Source: Larix kaempferi | Taxonomy: Eukaryota; Streptophyta; Pinopsida; Pinales; Pinaceae | NCBI GenBank assembly: GCA_027924585.1 | Contig: BSBM01000608.1 | Span: 11,940,501-12,004,500 of the forward strand | Direction of reading: 5' to 3' | Length of the DNA: 64,000 nucleotides | Position numbers and translations under genes: made by a program | Shown here: piece after piece, positions 44,482-55,010 of the stretch | Layout of the letters: each line of letters starts with the position of its first letter | Numbering within the stretch: position 1 is the first letter of the stretch | The notes under the pieces: model-generated | Told to the model about the DNA's origin: nothing | Seen by the model: only the letters and a program-made list of their open reading frames with translations | Database searches by the model: none

Positions 44482-47400
44482 ATGCCGAAAGCCGGTAAGA
44501 AGAAGGCTAAGATGACAGAAAAGAAGCCTGCGCCAGTTAAAACTGAGACCTCACTCCAGGATACTAGGTGCACCACTGGTGTTCCTCCAGAAATCATATG
44601 GGGTGACATTTACAGAATGATCCAGGATCAAGAGATCCCGGATATGTTGCTAGAAGAAGGACCAATTTATCTCAATATCAGAGCCTCAGGCGTAACTAGA
44701 GCCGCTACCCGCCCTGAGTTGTTCCCCTGTGTTGAAGTGATTGGATGGATACTCCAGCATGCCGATGCTGAAGGGAGAGTGATAAATGACAGCGGGAAAG
44801 TGGCCATTGCCTCATTTCAACCCACATATCTTGCGGCAGCCTACAAATTTCCCCATGTCCAACAATCTCTGACTGATGAATGGCTGAGCCAGATGAACAA
44901 CGTCGAGATGGACAAGAAGCTACTAATGGCAGGAAAACATTTGAGAAAGTAAGGAAATGATGAATATGACGTACAGAATCTGAGACCTCCTTTCAGATTG
45001 ATCGCCTTGATGATGTGCAGAATCTTCGGCATGCCCAATGGCACCGTGTATAAGATTCAGTGGGTCCCTATTATCCACTTCGTGGCATTTAAGGGAACTG
45101 TGTTTGACTGGTCCACTCTCCTGTCAGATAGTCTGGCCTCAATGATAGTAGCTGCAAGGGAAGGACTAGCCTTGAAGAAGGCAGAATTTTTTATGTCCTC
45201 ATATCTGATTGATTGTATTTTGGCCAAGATGGACTTCCCCAAATTGGGCTGCACATGGGATAAGGCCACCACCCCGGTCTATATCGCTTTCAAGATGTTG
45301 TGGGCTCAGAATTACAAGCCCAGCTACAAACACATCTGTGAGGGGTTCATCATGCCCCTATATGAGAAGTTATTCAAGGAGGAGCCCAACTGCCTGTCAG
45401 AGAACGCTGTGGAAGTCCTTGAGGATTATGAGGATTTTTACTTTTCAGAGCAAGGCACCTACCTCAAAATGTTTGGAGGGACTAAGACCCCATACATTTT
45501 GCCGGAGTATGCCACGGACTATGTGGTCCTCAAGGAAGCAGTAAGACAAATCTTCCTGGATGGAATTGGAGCAATGCTCCACAAACAGCATAAGGCTTCC
45601 TTTCCCCCTCTACCTTTCTGCATAGGTGCTTACAAGTTCTCGGGGGTTGCCTCAGCCGATGAATTTGTTCAAGAGATGAAAGCCTTCCACTTCAGTGAGG
45701 TAATATTCCATAGGAATGATAGAAATGGAAGAGTTGTTGAACACTGTAAGGAGATTTATGCTCACTTCGAGTACTCTCACTATCCTGATGCCGAGGAGGA
45801 GGCATTCAAAGGCATCAGCAGCATGGCTAAGCTACGGGTCTGTCGCCAAGGCACTAGAGCAAGCTCTAGCTCAACCAAGGTCCAGAAGGCCAGCTAGCAA
45901 AAGGAGAAAGAAGCTGAGGATGCCCGAGCTCAGGAGGAGCTCAGATTAAGGGAGGAATCCAGACTGCAGTGGGAAGCTGAGGAAGCCAGGTGGCAGCAGG
46001 AAGCTAAAATGGCGAGAAAGCAGCAGGAAGCTGAAGTGGCAAGAATGCAACAAGAAGCTGAAAATGAAAGCCTGCGGAAAGAGGCTGAGGAAGCCCAGAA
46101 GCAGAAAGAAGCTGAAGCTGAGCAAGCTGAGGTAGACAGGAAGGCAGAAGAAGAGTTGAAAGCAAGGGAAGATGCCTAAGCAAGTGGATCCGGTGTCCAA
46201 GACATGGAAATAGACATATCTCAAGTAGGTGGCTCTGGTACCCAAAATTTGGGAGCAGATCCAGCTCAGGAAGTCCGGACCCCACCTGCTGAAGAAGACA
46301 TAGACAGCATAAACCGCCCAATTGTCCCGTACACGCCATCGGGAAAACATACAGTGTCCAGGTGGAATGAGTTTGTCTATGACAAGAAAAGGAAAGCAAT
46401 GGTCCTCAAATCAGAAGAGAGGATCAAAATTCCCTTCCACGAGGACATCATTACCCACCGAGAGGTCACTATAATGAAGAACACAGATCAAGATCCCTTT
46501 GCGATGGCATCCGCAGCTGTAGAAACAGCAAAAGCCTTGCTGGATAATGTAGGGGTCATAGTTAGAGAAAATGTTTTGACAAAGAAGAGAGCTCGTTCGC
46601 TACAACAGACTGTGGTTAATGAGAAAGCCCACATGGATCTGGTGGTGAACAAGTATAATTGCTTGTACGCCGAGCATAAGGAGCTGCCAAGCAAGTATAG
46701 CCAGCTGGAGGAAGAAAAGGACCAGCTAACGCTCCAAATGATGATTGTGGAAGCAGAGAAGAATGGAGCGGAAGATAAAGCATCCCAGCTAGAAGCGGAC
46801 AAGCGGGCATTAGCTGAGCAGTTAGAGCAGGCTGAGGGTAGAAAAATGGACATGTCCCCCTTTCATGAGCTGTCCTGCACCATCCTGAGGCAAACGCATG
46901 AAACTCAGGGGCTAATCACTAATGAAGTTTGCAGGCTCAAGGCCATGGTGGTCAGGCTGAAAGAGATTAATACGGAGGCACATAGGCTCAAAGCCAAGCA
47001 TACCCGTGTCAAGGCAAATATCATGAGCTAAATAAAATGGCGAGAAGGGAAGGGGGATTTCCCCGCACATCTCCCATGTAAGTCTGTGGAGGGTTTTGAT
47101 GAAGATGTGGCCCTTTTGGACTTCTGCAGAAACTGTGGCAGCAAGCTGATAGCCAGTGTGCAAGGAACAAGGGATAAGATCAACGGTCTATATCAAAGAA
47201 TCCTGGAAGTGCATGACAGGTGCAAATTGAATTTCCCACAATCCCTCGATGACTTCCCGGATTCAAAACAGCGCTTGGCGGAGCTAAAGGAAGAACTAGG
47301 CATCCAAACTGAATATGTTAAGAAAATTGATGTCCTAGCAATTGATGACCTCCAACATTATATTGGAATGTCATCAGTCCACAGCCACTTGCTCAAAGAA

Positions 47401-47715
47401 GTGCATCAAGCGGTAGTAGCAGAAGTTCAAGGCATCGGAGCAAAGCTTAGGAAGAATGTGACTTCCCAGAAAATCCTGTTCCCTGCTGCAGCAAACATAG
47501 TCATAAAGGACACGGGCATATGGTATAATTACATAGCGGAGGAGGAGAAGAAAGCTGCAGCAGTAGCAGGAGCATCAGCAGATCCAGAATCTTCTCTCCC
47601 GGCAGCCACTCCAACAACCACAGTGGGCTCAATTCCCCCTTCTTCCCAGGCAGCAGCAGCAACATCAATTGACTTGGGCGATCCTCTCCTAGCTGAAGCC
47701 CATGCACAAGAGTGA
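44482..47715 (+). pseudogene. U3 ORF of element G, 5' LTR copy (1,077 codons, four stops)
   Basis: Starts MPKAGKKKAKMTEKK (a basic, nuclear-signal-like lead). A globular part follows to about residue 460: IIWGDIYRMIQDQEIPDML, LMMCRIFGMPNGTVYKIQW, FFMSSYLIDCILAKMDFPK, DFYFSEQGTYLKMFGG. Then an Ala/Glu/Gln-rich charged helix (about 474-580), a linker with RWNEFVYDKKRKAMVLKSEE, a coiled coil (about 720-810: YSQLEEEKDQLTLQM, KASQLEADKRALAEQLEQAE), a C-terminal domain with FLDFCRNCGSKL-like and IDDLQHYIGM motifs, and an Ala/Ser/Pro tail. Stops at about 44950, 45895, 46177 and 47029; none is shared with the 3' copy. No shift. It belongs with relics A and B. Not gag, pol or env; function unknown. 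Confidence 0.85.
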
Positions 47716-47922
47716 CAACACGATATTAGAACATTATTTCTGCTATGTGTATTTTGTTAAACTTTCAAATGTATAAAGCGTGAGCTATGGGACAGCTGGC
47801 CATTCTTTTGTTAAATATTTTGTACAAGAAAAGAATCACAATTTTGTCTATTATAGGAGAGAAAATTCTGTAGATGACAAGTGGAAGAGGCTAGGTGGCA
47901 GCCCAAAGGGCAGATTTGTAAC

Positions 47923-47931
47923 TATAAATAG
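47923..47931 (+). promoter_or_regulatory. TATA box of the element G 5' LTR
   Basis: TATAAATAG, preceded by GGCAGCCCAAAGGGCAG and followed about 100 bases later by a polyadenylation signal. Expected RNA start is near 47955. This puts the ORF upstream of the start site, in U3. Confidence 0.75.
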
Positions 47932-48027
47932 AAGTTAGGAAAGATTAGGAAGGACTTTTGGAAGGGAATGAAATTTTGGAAACCTTTATGAGCTATCTTG
48001 TATCGTTTCTGTAAAATCAAATTTTCT

Positions 48028-48033
48028 AATAAA
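48028..48033 (+). terminator. Polyadenylation signal in R (5' LTR)
   Basis: AATAAA in TTCTAATAAAAGCCACGGG. In the 3' LTR the same signal at 62326 would end the genomic RNA shortly after the ORF, the TATA region and the R start. Confidence 0.55.
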
Positions 48034-48194
48034 AGCCACGGGAGATGGACGTTTTGCATGGGAATGTTGGACGGATGTATGTTGGACTATTCTAATGACT
48101 TCTGTACTGTAATGTGAGATCATTCTTACTATCTGAACTATTTCTTTGTATTAATGATTCTTGCTCCTTCCTGTGCATACGATTTTCCCTATTT

Positions 48195-48670
48195 TGGTGA
48201 ACAATGAATGCGTTTCCTATTAAATCAGGAGCTAGCTGTTGATATCTTTACCATTGCTGTAGAGTTCTCTTTTAGATTAAATGGCTAACTATTCTTTCTT
48301 CAAGATAACTCGTATAGCTCATTGCTCATGCCTTTAATTTGCTCCTTGCAGGGATCTTTAAATTTAATTTCAGTTTGTTTACGTTTAGATCTGTTTATTT
48401 GTTCTTTCCATTTAGATTAGATATTTTTGCTTCTTTCTCTGTTTCACGAGCAATAGATGCGTTTTACATTAAACTAGAATCTATCTTCTTAGATCCTTTT
48501 ATCTGGCTGTAGCTTTACCTGTAAGAATTGACGGCTATCTGTTCTTTCTTTATGTTATCTGTTATAGCTCATTGCTCATCCTTTAAAAGTGTTCTCTGCA
48601 AGGATAGGTAGATTTACTTCAATTTCTAGACTTAGATCTGTTTTAGTTGCATCTAGATCAAGTATAAACT
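48195..48670 (+). repeat. Diverged direct duplication of about 240 bases in U5
   Basis: Unit one (about 48205-48420) and unit two (about 48450-48665) share, in order, GAATGCGTTT/AGATGCGTTT, ATTAAA, TAGCTCATTGCTCAT, CCTTTAA, CTCC-TTGCA or CTCTGCA, and TTTAGATCTGTTT. The same duplication is in the 3' LTR, so it predates insertion. Confidence 0.7.
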
Positions 48671-48887
48671 AGGCACTTGCATCTCATTAAAACACATAAA
48701 ATCCAAAAAAGAAAGGTGGATCGGGCCAAAACCGGTAGAATCGGAATTAAACTCCAAAACCACGGTTGTCGGAACCGCTAACCGGACGGATTCCCTACAC
48801 CAAACAGGAGATAGTCTAATTGGGATCATCTCTCGGGGAGAATCCCTTTCTGATTGATGCTACGATATCCGAGGCATCAATAGTTTT

Positions 48888-48904
48888 TGGCGCTAGAAGG
48901 AGGG
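48888..48904 (+). promoter_or_regulatory. Primer-binding site of element G
   Basis: TGGCGCTAGAAGGAGGG, five bases after the LTR end. TTTGGCGC-type sites are typical of the Tat/Athila branch of plant gypsy elements. The exact tRNA cannot be assigned without a tRNA set from the species. Confidence 0.7.
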
Positions 48905-48915
48905 CCTGAAAGTGC

Positions 48916-50685
48916 ATGGCTGATAGAGGAAAATCTTCCACTGTCATAGATGACACTGAAAACCCGCTTAAAGAAAGCATTTCGAACAGCCCAGATCTTG
49001 GATTAACAAATCAAGAACGCCTCATTTCTGACCCTGAGCCTCAAGAATCTTTATACGCTGTCCCTTTTACAGAAGTAGAGGATTTAAGAAGACATACAAG
49101 ATCCTACGTTAGGCAGTTAGGTGGTTTAAACGCTGTCAACTTCCTCCCTAAGAAAACTACCCCTAGAAAAGAGCCACAGTATACCCGAGATTCGATTCTT
49201 GTTCAAAGTTTCGAAGAACTTGTGAATCTGACTTTGGAAGAAATTTCAGACACTCTTAACAAGGCAGATCTTGAAAACTCAGAAAAGATTTCAGACCAAG
49301 AAAACCTTGAAGAACCAATTACTCCAAAGAGTACTCCTCAGAATTCACCTTACAATTCTCCACCAGGGTCTCCACATCCAAACATGGTTGTACCTGCTTG
49401 GAGAGCAAGGGGAGCGCTGAACCTAGCTGGACCATTCCATAATCTTCCTAAAAACCCAGAAAAGGTCTTGCCTAAGTACGATCCAGGGAAAGCCATTTCG
49501 GCGGAAGATCACCTCAAGAGTTTTTACTTAGCTCTAAACCTTTTGAACGTTCAACATGAAGACGTAGTCTGCAGGTTGTTTCCATATACATTCGATCCAA
49601 AAGTATCGTCATGGTACTTTAGCCTACAACCCAACTCAATCTCTAGTTGGGATGAATTCGAGAAATGTTTTCTAAAGAAATACGGAAACCAAAAGACTGT
49701 GGCCACACTTATGAAAGAACTCTTATCCATAAGAATGGAAAAGAAAGAAAAGGTCCAAGACTTTAATCAAAGATTCACAACGTTGTTAAATAACTTCAGT
49801 GAAGCTAATAAACCAGCAGAGGAGTCTCTGATTGAATACTACACCACCACTCTTGAAGGACCCATAGCAATGTTCGTAAAAAGATCCAAGAAAACTACCC
49901 TGATAGAGAACTTTGAGGAAGCTAGAAAGGTAGAGGAAGAGGCTGATAGCATTGCTAAACATGTCTTAGATGTAGAACCAAAACCAGCAGCTAGCAAAAA
50001 ACCTTTGCTTCTCACTAGAGGGAAAGAAGAGCCATCTCCAGACATGGAAAATGTAGTCAAGATGATGCAGAAATTATCTAACAAAATCGTATATCTCGAG
50101 AAAGACAAGGCTGCTAGCACATCTAGGAAACCTTTCAAGCCATTTTATAAAAGAAGGGAAGACGGTGAGCAAACTCATCCACCAATAAACACTTCCCCTG
50201 TTTTAAACTTGAATGAGATTGGGATGGAAAATTTCTGCAGTTTTCACCAAGAACCGCATTCGGAAAAGAGCTGCCCGCAATGGATTAATTCCATGTGCTT
50301 GGTCATGAACCAAATGCTAGATTCACAGATCCCAGACCAAGATGATTCTCCAGAGGAATCAAGCCTTGAGTTAGAGGAACCAACCCCGGACACTACTATG
50401 GTGCTATGGGATTGGGTACCTATGGCTGAATTAGCAAAAGAGGATCCCATAGATAGTTCTCCCTCCACCGTAAATGTTGCTACTCGTAGCAAAGGTCCTA
50501 TTGCCGATCCCGTGCCAAGCACAGCTCCTCATAAGTCTAAAGTCTCAAAAGAACCGCCTAGGAGGCATATAACAGTTATCCCACAACAACCCAAAGTTAG
50601 CCAAACAGTGAACAAACAGCCAAGCGCTGACACGATAGTTCAGCCACCTAAAATCACAACGAGCAAAACAGATCAGCAAGCTTGA
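48916..50685 (+). CDS. Element G Gag (589 codons, open)
   Basis: The ATG at 48916 lies 11 bases after the primer site and is the first in the frame. Domains: an acidic N-terminus (about 1-150), a short Pro/Ser stretch (SPYNSPPGSPHP), capsid (about 155-360) with MVVPAWRARGALNLAGPFHN, DHLKSFYLALNLLNVQHEDV, VSSWYFSLQPNSISSWDEFE, and FNQRFTTLLNNFSEANKPAE. Then a Lys/Glu helix and one CCHC-like knuckle, CSFHQEPHSEKSCPQW (codons about 441-456; one Cys position is His). A Ser/Pro/Thr tail ends at TGA. It packages RNA and forms the particle. The protease frame follows after this TGA and a one-base shift, so Pol was originally made by fusion or read-through. Confidence 0.9.
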   Translation: MADRGKSSTVIDDTENPLKESISNSPDLGLTNQERLISDPEPQESLYAVPFTEVEDLRRHTRSYVRQLGGLNAVNFLPKKTTPRKEPQYTRDSILVQSFEELVNLTLEEISDTLNKADLENSEKISDQENLEEPITPKSTPQNSPYNSPPGSPHPNMVVPAWRARGALNLAGPFHNLPKNPEKVLPKYDPGKAISAEDHLKSFYLALNLLNVQHEDVVCRLFPYTFDPKVSSWYFSLQPNSISSWDEFEKCFLKKYGNQKTVATLMKELLSIRMEKKEKVQDFNQRFTTLLNNFSEANKPAEESLIEYYTTTLEGPIAMFVKRSKKTTLIENFEEARKVEEEADSIAKHVLDVEPKPAASKKPLLLTRGKEEPSPDMENVVKMMQKLSNKIVYLEKDKAASTSRKPFKPFYKRREDGEQTHPPINTSPVLNLNEIGMENFCSFHQEPHSEKSCPQWINSMCLVMNQMLDSQIPDQDDSPEESSLELEEPTPDTTMVLWDWVPMAELAKEDPIDSSPSTVNVATRSKGPIADPVPSTAPHKSKVSKEPPRRHITVIPQQPKVSQTVNKQPSADTIVQPPKITTSKTDQQA

Positions 50686-51540
50686 ATTGGAAACGAATCT
50701 GACATAGGATACGATATTATAGAAGACATCAAGAAAGTCAAAGCGAATGTGCAATATTTGACATGTGTAGCTTGCCCCATCAACGAGACAAACTGTTGCA
50801 TGTTCTGCAACCTCAGACCAGCACTCCATTAGCGGACTCTCAAAACAGTCTCGAAATTAATGAAGCTAGCATCGGTGGGAAGTCTAAATCTCAAACTTTG
50901 CCATTCCTTTTCACTTTTGAAATTTTCAACCATAATGTTCACAACTGTTTGGTAGATTCTGGAGCATCCTCAAACGTTATGCCAATGTCAATTTGTAGGA
51001 AAATTAATGGGCAGCCTGTGCCATCCCCAGCTCAAATTATCCAATTAGATAGGACTGTTGTCAAGGTTATTGGGGAGATGAAAGATGTTCTAATTAGACT
51101 GTCAGCTGACCCTAGAGTCTGTCAATTCATTGACATAATGGTGGTCGATATTCCTGAAGCCTATGGGCTGATTTTAAGTAGGGATTGGTCTACCAAGCTA
51201 AGTGGCTACTTTGCTACTGATTGGTCTCATCTATGGCTGCCTTATCAGAACAGGCAGAATCAGATTAAATTTCTTAGGGAACCTCATATGAAGCAAAACG
51301 TAACTCAGTTAGAAGAAAAGAATGAGGCTGTAGCCTTCTCATCCTCGGTTCTGGGGAATTACCTCTTAGAGATGGATCCGGGTAATTATCAATCTGAAGC
51401 CATTAGCCATGAATCAAATAGACAGTCCGATCTCCTTCATTTCTCTCGGACTGATGATGTTGATTGTAACATAGTCAATTTAGTTACTGACATAGATCAT
51501 GAAGAAACTAACTTAGTTGAATCTAGAGATACCTTTTGAA
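50686..51540 (+). pseudogene. Element G protease
   Basis: The gag frame continues past its stop (YDIIEDIKKVKANVQYL), then shifts by one near 50757 into SLPHQRDKLLHVLQP and the 258-codon frame 50763-51539. Protease core: FNHNVHNCLVDSGASSNVMP with intact catalytic D-S-G (about 50930-50985), VIGEMKDVLIRLSADPRVCQ (flap side), YGLILSRDWSTKLSGYFATD. It ends at a TGA at 51538, after which the extra RNase H continues in the same frame. The stop is probably a late mutation. Confidence 0.85.
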
Positions 51541-51960
51541 CATTATACTTTGATGGTTCTAAAAGTCTGGAAGGATCCAGAGCCGGTTGTGTTCTAATGG
51601 ATCCAAAAAGAAACAAGTATTTTTTGTCTTGTAGATCAGAATTCGATTGTACTAATAACACCGCTGAATATGAAGCTTTGGTACATGGATTAAAGAAGGC
51701 CATTGGCTTAAATGTTAAGTACCTGAAGGTCTTTGGTGACTCCGAGATAGTTGTGAGACAGGTAAGGGACACCATTCATTGTCTCTCACCTCACTTGAAG
51801 GGTTATCAGGCTGAGGTATGGGATTTAATTATGCATTTTGATGCTTTCAATATAAAATCAATTCCTAGATTGCAAAATTCTGCTGCTGATTTGTTAGCAA
51901 CATCTGCTTCTAGATTGGTTCCGTCAAATAATAAATGCTCAATTGAATTGATTTTCAGGC
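51541..51960 (+). other. Archaeal-type RNase H domain ahead of RT (element G)
   Basis: In frame with the protease before it and RT after it. LYFDGSKSLEGSRAGCVLM (first Asp, 51547-51561), NNTAEYEALVHGL (Glu), VFGDSEIVVRQV (second Asp), PRLQNSAADLLA (last Asp) and HCLSPHLKGYQAEVWDL between. All four catalytic acidic residues are present. This second RNase H is the mark of the plant Tat lineage. It degrades RNA in the RNA/DNA hybrid during reverse transcription and presumably took over from the inactive original domain. Here it precedes RT rather than following it. Confidence 0.85.
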
Positions 51961-54059
51961 CTTTTGTTCCTGATAACATCACAAACTTCAGAGTCTTCGA
52001 TGACGATGAACAAATTATCAGCTTCCTAACAAACGAATATAGCTTTCAAGGAGCTGCAATAGATGAGGAAGAACATGATGCTGATTTGATGAAGAAGGAT
52101 GAGGACAAAGGAAATTTCATGCCCAAGGGGGTAAGGTCCCTCAAAATGCTGTTCGATCTTCAAAATAAGTTCAAAAGGCCAGCTAATACCAAAACTAACA
52201 GCTCATCAATGCAACATGAGTTAGTTAATTTGGGTACCGAGCCAGAACCAAGATTTGTCAACCTTGGTAAATGTTGTTCACTAGGAGAAAGAGACAGGTT
52301 CATTAAATTGTTTAAACAATACAAGGATGTTTTTGCATGGACCTATGAAGATCTGAAAACATATGACGTCCGCATTATTCAGCATGTTATACCAATGAAA
52401 GCGGGAGTCAAACCATTTCAGCAGCAGTTAAGAAGAATGCATCCCACTCTAGAACCGCTGATCCAAAAAGAATTAAAGAAGCTCTTGGACGCTAAGATAA
52501 TCTTCAAAGTTCGGCATTCTGAGTGGGTTGCAAACTTGGTTCCCGTAAGGAAGAAGTCAAGAGAGATAAGGCTATGTGTAGATTTCAGAAATCTAAACAA
52601 AGCTTCGTATAAAGACAACTACCCCGTACCTTCAATGGAACAAATCCTACAAATGGTGTCAGGATCCGAATTGTTTTCTCTCCTCGATGGCTTCTCTAGC
52701 TACAATCAAGTGTTAGTGGCCGAAGAATATCGCCTTAAGACTACTTTCAGAACTAAGTGGGGAACTTTCGCCTACAGAAGAATGCCATTTGGTTTGATAA
52801 ATGCAGGAGCTACATTCCAAAGGGCGATGGATATTGCCTTCCGAGGATTGGGTGGACAATGCGTGGTTGTATACTTGGATGATGTGACGGTCTTTTTGAA
52901 GCGAAGGGAAGATCATGTCGTGCATCTAAAGCATATTTTTGATCGCTGCCGGAAATATGGTATTTCCTTGAATCCCAAGAAGAGCGTGTTTGCTGTTCCC
53001 GAAGGTAAGCTCTTGGGTCATATCATCTCCAAAGGGGGAGTGTCAATTGATCAAGAAAGAGTCCAAGCTATTAATAAGATTCCAATGCCTTACAACAAGA
53101 AATCTATGCAATCTTTTATGGGCACCATCAATTTTGTCTGCAGATTTGTTCCGGATTTCGCGCAAATTGTTAAGCCATTGCAACAGATGGTTAAACAAAG
53201 CATGCAATTCAAGTGGACAGATTTGGAGAAGGACGCATTTAGAGATATCAAGGCATCCATAGCTAAGGCTCCTTCCTTGAGGAGCCCAGATTTTGATAAA
53301 GATTTCATCTTGTATACTTTTGCTTCGGATGACTCCCTCGCAGCTGTACTCACGCAAAAGGTGGAGTTGGGGGACGAATACCCAATCTCGTTTATGAGCA
53401 CTGGTCTGCAGGGGGCTGAGTTGAATTACCCCGTAGTTGACAAGCATGCATATGCGGTCTTCAAAGCAGTCAAGCAGTTTAGGCAATACATTCTGAAGAA
53501 TAGAACTAAAGTCATAATTCCCCATCCAGCTGTTAGATCCCTTTTCGTTCAAAAGGAATTGGGAGAAAGGAGAGGGAACTGGGTCACAGCTCTGCAGGAG
53601 TATGATTTGGAATTTAAACCAGCTACAATCATCAAAGGGCAAGGCCTGTGCAAATTACTTGCGGGAAACTCAACTGATGAAGAACAACATTGGAAGAATG
53701 AAGCTGAGTTAAATTCGGTTGAAGTGTGTCATATCTTCACAGCTCCCCAGTCATGGTATAGGGATCTGGTGCACTATTTACAGCAGGGATATCTACCTAA
53801 ACACTGGAACTCTAAGCAAAGAAGGGCACTCCGCTTGAAATCAGCACCTTATCAAATCATTGATGGGATTCTTTTCAGGAAGAATTATGATGGAGTTCTC
53901 CTTAGATGTTTGGAAAAGGAAGATGCAAACAGAGTTGTCAAAGAATTGCATGATGGCCCCACAGGAGGACATTATTCAGGAGAGATGACAGCACACAAGA
54001 TACTGAGAGCTGGTTATTATTGGCCCACTCTGTTTCGAGATGCCCACACATATGCATGA
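51541..54059 (+). CDS. Element G pol, long open part: RNase H, RT, inactive RNase H, integrase start
   Basis: About 839 codons open. After the archaeal-type RNase H comes a linker (FRPFVPDNITNFRVFDDDEQ), then RT: AWTYEDLKTYDVRIIQHVIP, IRLCVDFRNLNKASYKDNYP, SLLDGFSSYNQV, YRRMPFGLINAGATFQRAMD, the catalytic VVVYLDDVTVF (YLDD at 52872-52883), LLGHIISKGGVSI and FMGTINFVCRFVPDFAQIVK. The original RNase H (about 53280-53690) reads LYTFASDDSLAAVLTQK, DKHAYAVFKAVKQFRQYI, IIPHPAVRSLF, KGQGLCKLLAGN: all four catalytic positions are replaced, so it is a connection-like domain. Then the integrase zinc region begins (HDGPTGGHYSGEMTAHKIL) and the frame ends at TGA 54057. Confidence 0.9.
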
Positions 54060-55010
54060 AACTGTGATATATGTCAAAGAAGTGTTGGGAAGTTACCTAG
54101 GGCAGCAGGACCATTGCATCCGGTCATCATCTCTCAGCCCTTTGAGCAGTGGGGTATAGATGTTATCGGAGAGATAAATCCAAATTCTTCGTTGCAACAT
54201 CGATACATCCTGACGGCTATTGACTACTTCACTAGGTGGACGGAGGCTATCCCTATGCGCAAGATCAATGAAGACGCAGTCATCAGCTTCTTAAAGGAGA
54301 ACATCATAACCAGGTTTGGGGTTCCAATTTCCCTTGTTTTTGATAATGCTACTTATTTTTCATCTTGCAAAATAAATGAATTTGTCTATGAATGGGGAAT
54401 CAAGTTGCATTATTCAGCCAATTATTATCCTCAGGGAAACGGATTAGCTGAATCCTCAAACAAGAATCTAATTCAAATTCTTAAGAAGACTGTGATAGAA
54501 AACCAGAGAAGTTGGCATGTGGCTCTCCCAAACGCCTTATGGGAAGATAGGGTAACCCCGAAGAATGCTTTAGGTGTCTCCCCTTTCACTCTTGTATATG
54601 GCAAGGAGGCCATTCTTCCCCCAAATATCTTACTACCATCCTTGCAGTTATCTCAAACCTCCCGGGGTTCTGGTAGCCAAGCCTTACAATCTAGGATCAA
54701 TACCCTGCTTCAACTTGAAGAAGCCCAACAGAAGGCTAAAGACCGATTTCATCAACATCAAGACATAGTTAAAAGATGGTTCGATAAGAGAAAGTCTGGC
54801 AAGAGAAACTTTGAAGTTGGGGACTTAGTCCTGAAATGGGACCATAATCACGAAGGCAAAGGAATGCATACGAAATTCCAACATCTATGGTTAGGTCCGT
54901 ACCAGATTTCGGCAAAATTAGGCCCATCCACTTACAAATTGACAAATCTCGAGGAAGAAGAAGTAGCCCTTCCTCTCAATGGCCTCGCTCTCAAACAATA
55001 CTTCGCATAG
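54060..55010 (+). pseudogene. Element G integrase, core and C-terminus
   Basis: Same frame as the preceding part, separated only by the TGA at 54057-54059, which falls two codons before CDIC of the HHCC zinc site. Core: FEQWGIDVIGEINPNS (first Asp), ISLVFDNATYFSSCKI (second Asp), YPQGNGLAESSNKNLIQ (Glu), FTLVYGKEAILPPNI. C-terminus: FEVGDLVLKWDHNHEGKGMH and WLGPYQISAKLGPSTYKLTN, ending at LNGLALKQYFA. No chromodomain. It is complete apart from the stop. Confidence 0.9.

Larger units (their letters stand above)
41770..48882 (+). repeat. Element G 5' LTR, 7,113 bases
   Basis: Starts TGTTGTTGCAGC and ends ...GGCATCAATA (the 3' LTR ends CAACA, so one base differs at the terminus). U3 is about 6.2 kb: poly-C tract, palindrome array, promoter-like region and a 1,077-codon ORF. 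TATA at 47923 and AATAAA at 48028 place R at about 47955-48055, leaving about 0.8 kb of U5. LTRs of this size are rare; most plant LTRs are 0.3-5 kb. Confidence 0.95.
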
